8,598 nt of DNA from an uncultured Clostridia bacterium (GTDB taxonomy: Bacteria > Bacillota > Clostridia > Christensenellales > QALW01), in NCBI GenBank assembly GCA_900550765.1, contig URTC01000060.1:1-8598 (forward strand). Direction: 5' to 3'. Both the position numbers and the translations under genes were made by a program. The notes beneath the pieces are model-generated. The model was not told where the DNA came from. It ran no database searches and saw only the letters and a program-made list of their open reading frames with translations. Below are positions 7,843 through 8,598 of the stretch, in pieces. Every line of letters begins with the position of its first letter. Position 1 is the first letter of the stretch.

Positions 7843-7970
7843 TTATGCCGCCGTACCGCGGAATTCTCTTCGAATGGTGAATGTAAAAATACAGATTACC
7901 ACACAGCAGATGATCCAGGTCGTCGGTTCGCAGAAGCAGACAGCGCGGTAACCGATCTGCGGAACACAAA
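7843..7970 (-). pseudogene. C-terminal remnant of an integral membrane protein, probably MATE-family transporter
   Basis: Reading the - strand from about 7970 down to a TAA at 7843-7845 gives roughly 40 residues. They begin VPQIGYRAVCFCEPTTW, continue as an unbroken hydrophobic stretch rich in Ile, Val, Cys and Phe, and end in a short basic tail (IRREFRGTAA). A 'GY-x-G/A-V-C-...-EP-x-x-W' segment before the last membrane helix and a short basic tail are typical of the C-terminal end of MATE (DinF/NorM-like) efflux proteins. That assignment is from pattern memory and could be another polytopic transporter. No start codon, ribosome site or N-terminal part exists; the frame runs rightward into antisense of the AraC remnant and stops at 8011-8013. 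The terminator immediately beyond its stop supports this as the true end of a former gene. Confidence 0.5.
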
Positions 7971-8079
7971 CGAAGAGATTATGTCTATTGCACTGATCTA
8001 TCAATTTTCCTCACCGGGGTATTTTTCAAAGAGATTTAAAGGCTACACCGGCCTTACGCCGACCGAGTACCGCAGGTAA
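7960..8079 (+). pseudogene. C-terminal remnant of an AraC-family transcription regulator
   Basis: This frame encodes the second helix-turn-helix and tail of an AraC/XylS regulator: NTNEEIMSIAL, then FSSPGYFSKRFKGYTG, then LTPTEYRR and TAA at 8077-8079. The FSSPxYFSKRFKxYTGxTPxEYR signature is one of the most recognisable in bacterial regulators, so the family call is strong. Only about 38 residues remain of an expected 250-300. The first helix-turn-helix and whole sensing domain are gone, and the only ATG in the piece (7981) would give 32 residues without a Shine-Dalgarno site. The family's usual 'VGF' turn is altered to 'IYQF', which may be drift after inactivation. Upstream, the sequence changes at about 7960-7970 into the inverted membrane-protein tail. 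Confidence 0.8.
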
Positions 8080-8098
8080 ACAGAAACGAATTTTGCCC

Positions 8099-8127
8099 TT
8101 GTCGTTTTTGGGAACAGATGGTATAAT
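8099..8127 (+). promoter_or_regulatory. Sigma-A type promoter for pyrH
   Basis: A perfect TATAAT at 8122-8127 has a TG one base upstream (8119-8120, extended -10). A TTGTCG -35 element lies at 8099-8104, 17 bases away. Transcription would begin around 8133-8136, leaving a leader of about 50 bases before the pyrH ATG. It stands just past the AraC remnant's stop and is the only promoter-like sequence I find in the window's intergenic DNA. Confidence 0.85.
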
Positions 8128-8132
8128 CATTT

Positions 8133-8153
8133 CATAAATGCAAGACATTTGTG
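8133..8153 (+). other. Short inverted repeat in the pyrH leader
   Basis: CATAAATG (8133-8140) can pair with CATTTGTG (8146-8153) around the five-base loop CAAGA, giving eight pairs including one G-U. It lies at or just after the predicted transcription start. It could be a 5' RNA stem affecting stability, or an operator half-site pair. The stem is A/U-rich and weak, and no U-run follows, so it is not a terminator. Confidence 0.4.
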
Positions 8154-8184
8154 AAAAAATATCATAAAGGAACGAGGATGCAAG

Positions 8185-8598
8185 ATGAAACGACGAGTAT
8201 TACTGAAATTGAGCGGAGAAGCTCTTGCAGGAGAGAAACACACCGGTTTTGACGAGCCGACCGTCACAAAAGTGGCAAAACAGGTAAAACAGTTAGCAGA
8301 TGATGGCGTGGAAGTTGGTGTTGTTATTGGCGGCGGTAATTTCTGGCGTGGAAGAACAAGCGAGAATATTGACCGTACCAAGGCGGATCAGATCGGAATG
8401 TTAGCAACCGTGATGAACTGTATCTATGTTTCGGAGATTTTCCGTTCCGAAGGAATGAAGACACAGGTACTGACACCATTTGAATGTGGCTCTTTCACAA
8501 AGTTATTTTCTAAGGATCGTGCAAACAAATACTTTGAGCATGGAATGGTTGTATTTTTTGCAGGCGGTATCGGACATCCGTATTTTTCAACGGATACT
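8185..8598 (+). CDS. pyrH: UMP kinase PyrH (3'-truncated)
   Basis: PyrH phosphorylates UMP to UDP in the cytoplasm and is essential for pyrimidine nucleotide supply. The window holds the first 138 codons of about 235-245. The amino-acid kinase fold is plain: LLKLSGEAL (6-14), GVVIGGGNFWRG (45-56) for phosphate binding, the ADQIGMLATVMN segment (67-78), and FFAGGIGHPYFSTDT (124-138) at the window edge. The ATG at 8185 is chosen because GAGG (8174-8177) lies 7 bases before it and the protein then opens with KRRVLLKLSG as usual; the ATG at 8178 is out of frame. The last motif differs from the common GTGNPFFTTD, a departure I associate with Lachnospiraceae-type enzymes. It has its own promoter and is not transcribed from the left-hand operon, given the strong terminator between them. 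Confidence 0.96.
   Translation, partial: MKRRVLLKLSGEALAGEKHTGFDEPTVTKVAKQVKQLADDGVEVGVVIGGGNFWRGRTSENIDRTKADQIGMLATVMNCIYVSEIFRSEGMKTQVLTPFECGSFTKLFSKDRANKYFEHGMVVFFAGGIGHPYFSTDT

Noticed and set aside
7787..7969. A 60-codon - strand ATG frame in the intergenic region
   Set aside because: It runs through the terminator stem and its translation looks random. The frame that carries transporter-like hydrophobic sequence is a different one ending at 7843.
7780..8079. An open frame continuing in phase from the aspartate kinase stop to the end of the AraC remnant, suggesting a readthrough fusion
   Set aside because: The terminator lies between the two, the 7780-7950 portion has no protein-like pattern, and there is no recoding context at TAA 7777-7779. 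The shared phase is most simply chance.
7981..8079. A possible 32-residue small protein starting at ATG 7981
   Set aside because: It is the inside of an AraC helix-turn-helix and has no Shine-Dalgarno site; a relic is the better explanation.
8178..8184. ATG at 8178 as an alternative pyrH start
   Set aside because: It is out of frame with KRRVLLKLSG and gives a short nonsense peptide; GAGG spacing fits the ATG at 8185.

Overview
The window reads as bacterial chromosomal DNA from a Gram-positive Clostridia-type (Bacillota) organism. The evidence is the tight mutS-mutL-miaA-PLP-enzyme order, Shine-Dalgarno sites of the GGAGG type, a clostridial-style MutL carrying the endonuclease motif, and a UMP kinase variant that I associate with Lachnospiraceae-like genomes. 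No family or species can be fixed from sequence reading alone. Everything that is intact is housekeeping or metabolic. I see no phage, transposase, CRISPR array, tRNA or rRNA, and no convincing new defence or biosynthetic system.

Left part (1-6447): five genes run on the + strand with almost no gaps. They are the 3' part of mutS, then mutL, miaA, a fold-type I PLP enzyme of the methionine gamma-lyase-like / 'aluminium resistance' family, and a DUF1015 protein. The first four are joined by three successive 4-base ATGA overlaps. DUF1015 follows one base after the PLP gene's stop. This is almost certainly one transcript with coupled translation. MutS and MutL form the mismatch-repair core: MutS retains its ATPase and a clamp-binding motif, and MutL has ATPase, endonuclease and clamp-binding motifs. 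MiaA starts the i6A/ms2i6A modification at tRNA position 37.

Middle part (6460-7779): a monofunctional aspartate kinase with two C-terminal ACT domains begins 12 bases after DUF1015 and ends at a strong, symmetrical terminator (7791-7835). By eye its codon use (GGA Gly, AGA Arg, GCA Ala) differs from the genes to its left and resembles pyrH on the right. Either the join near 6448 is a real acquisition or rearrangement point, or it is an assembly seam.

Right part (7836-8598): between the terminator and pyrH lies about 250 bases of gene wreckage. It holds a C-terminal membrane-protein tail on the - strand (probably MATE-type) and a C-terminal AraC-type helix-turn-helix tail on the + strand, butted together at about 7960-7970. 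The simplest reading is one deletion that removed the 5' halves and shared promoter region of a divergent transporter/regulator pair. A good sigma-A promoter (8099-8127) and a short leader hairpin then introduce pyrH, which runs off the right edge.

The most interesting signals are the deletion scar, the change in codon style near 6448, and family-motif departures in MiaA and PyrH.
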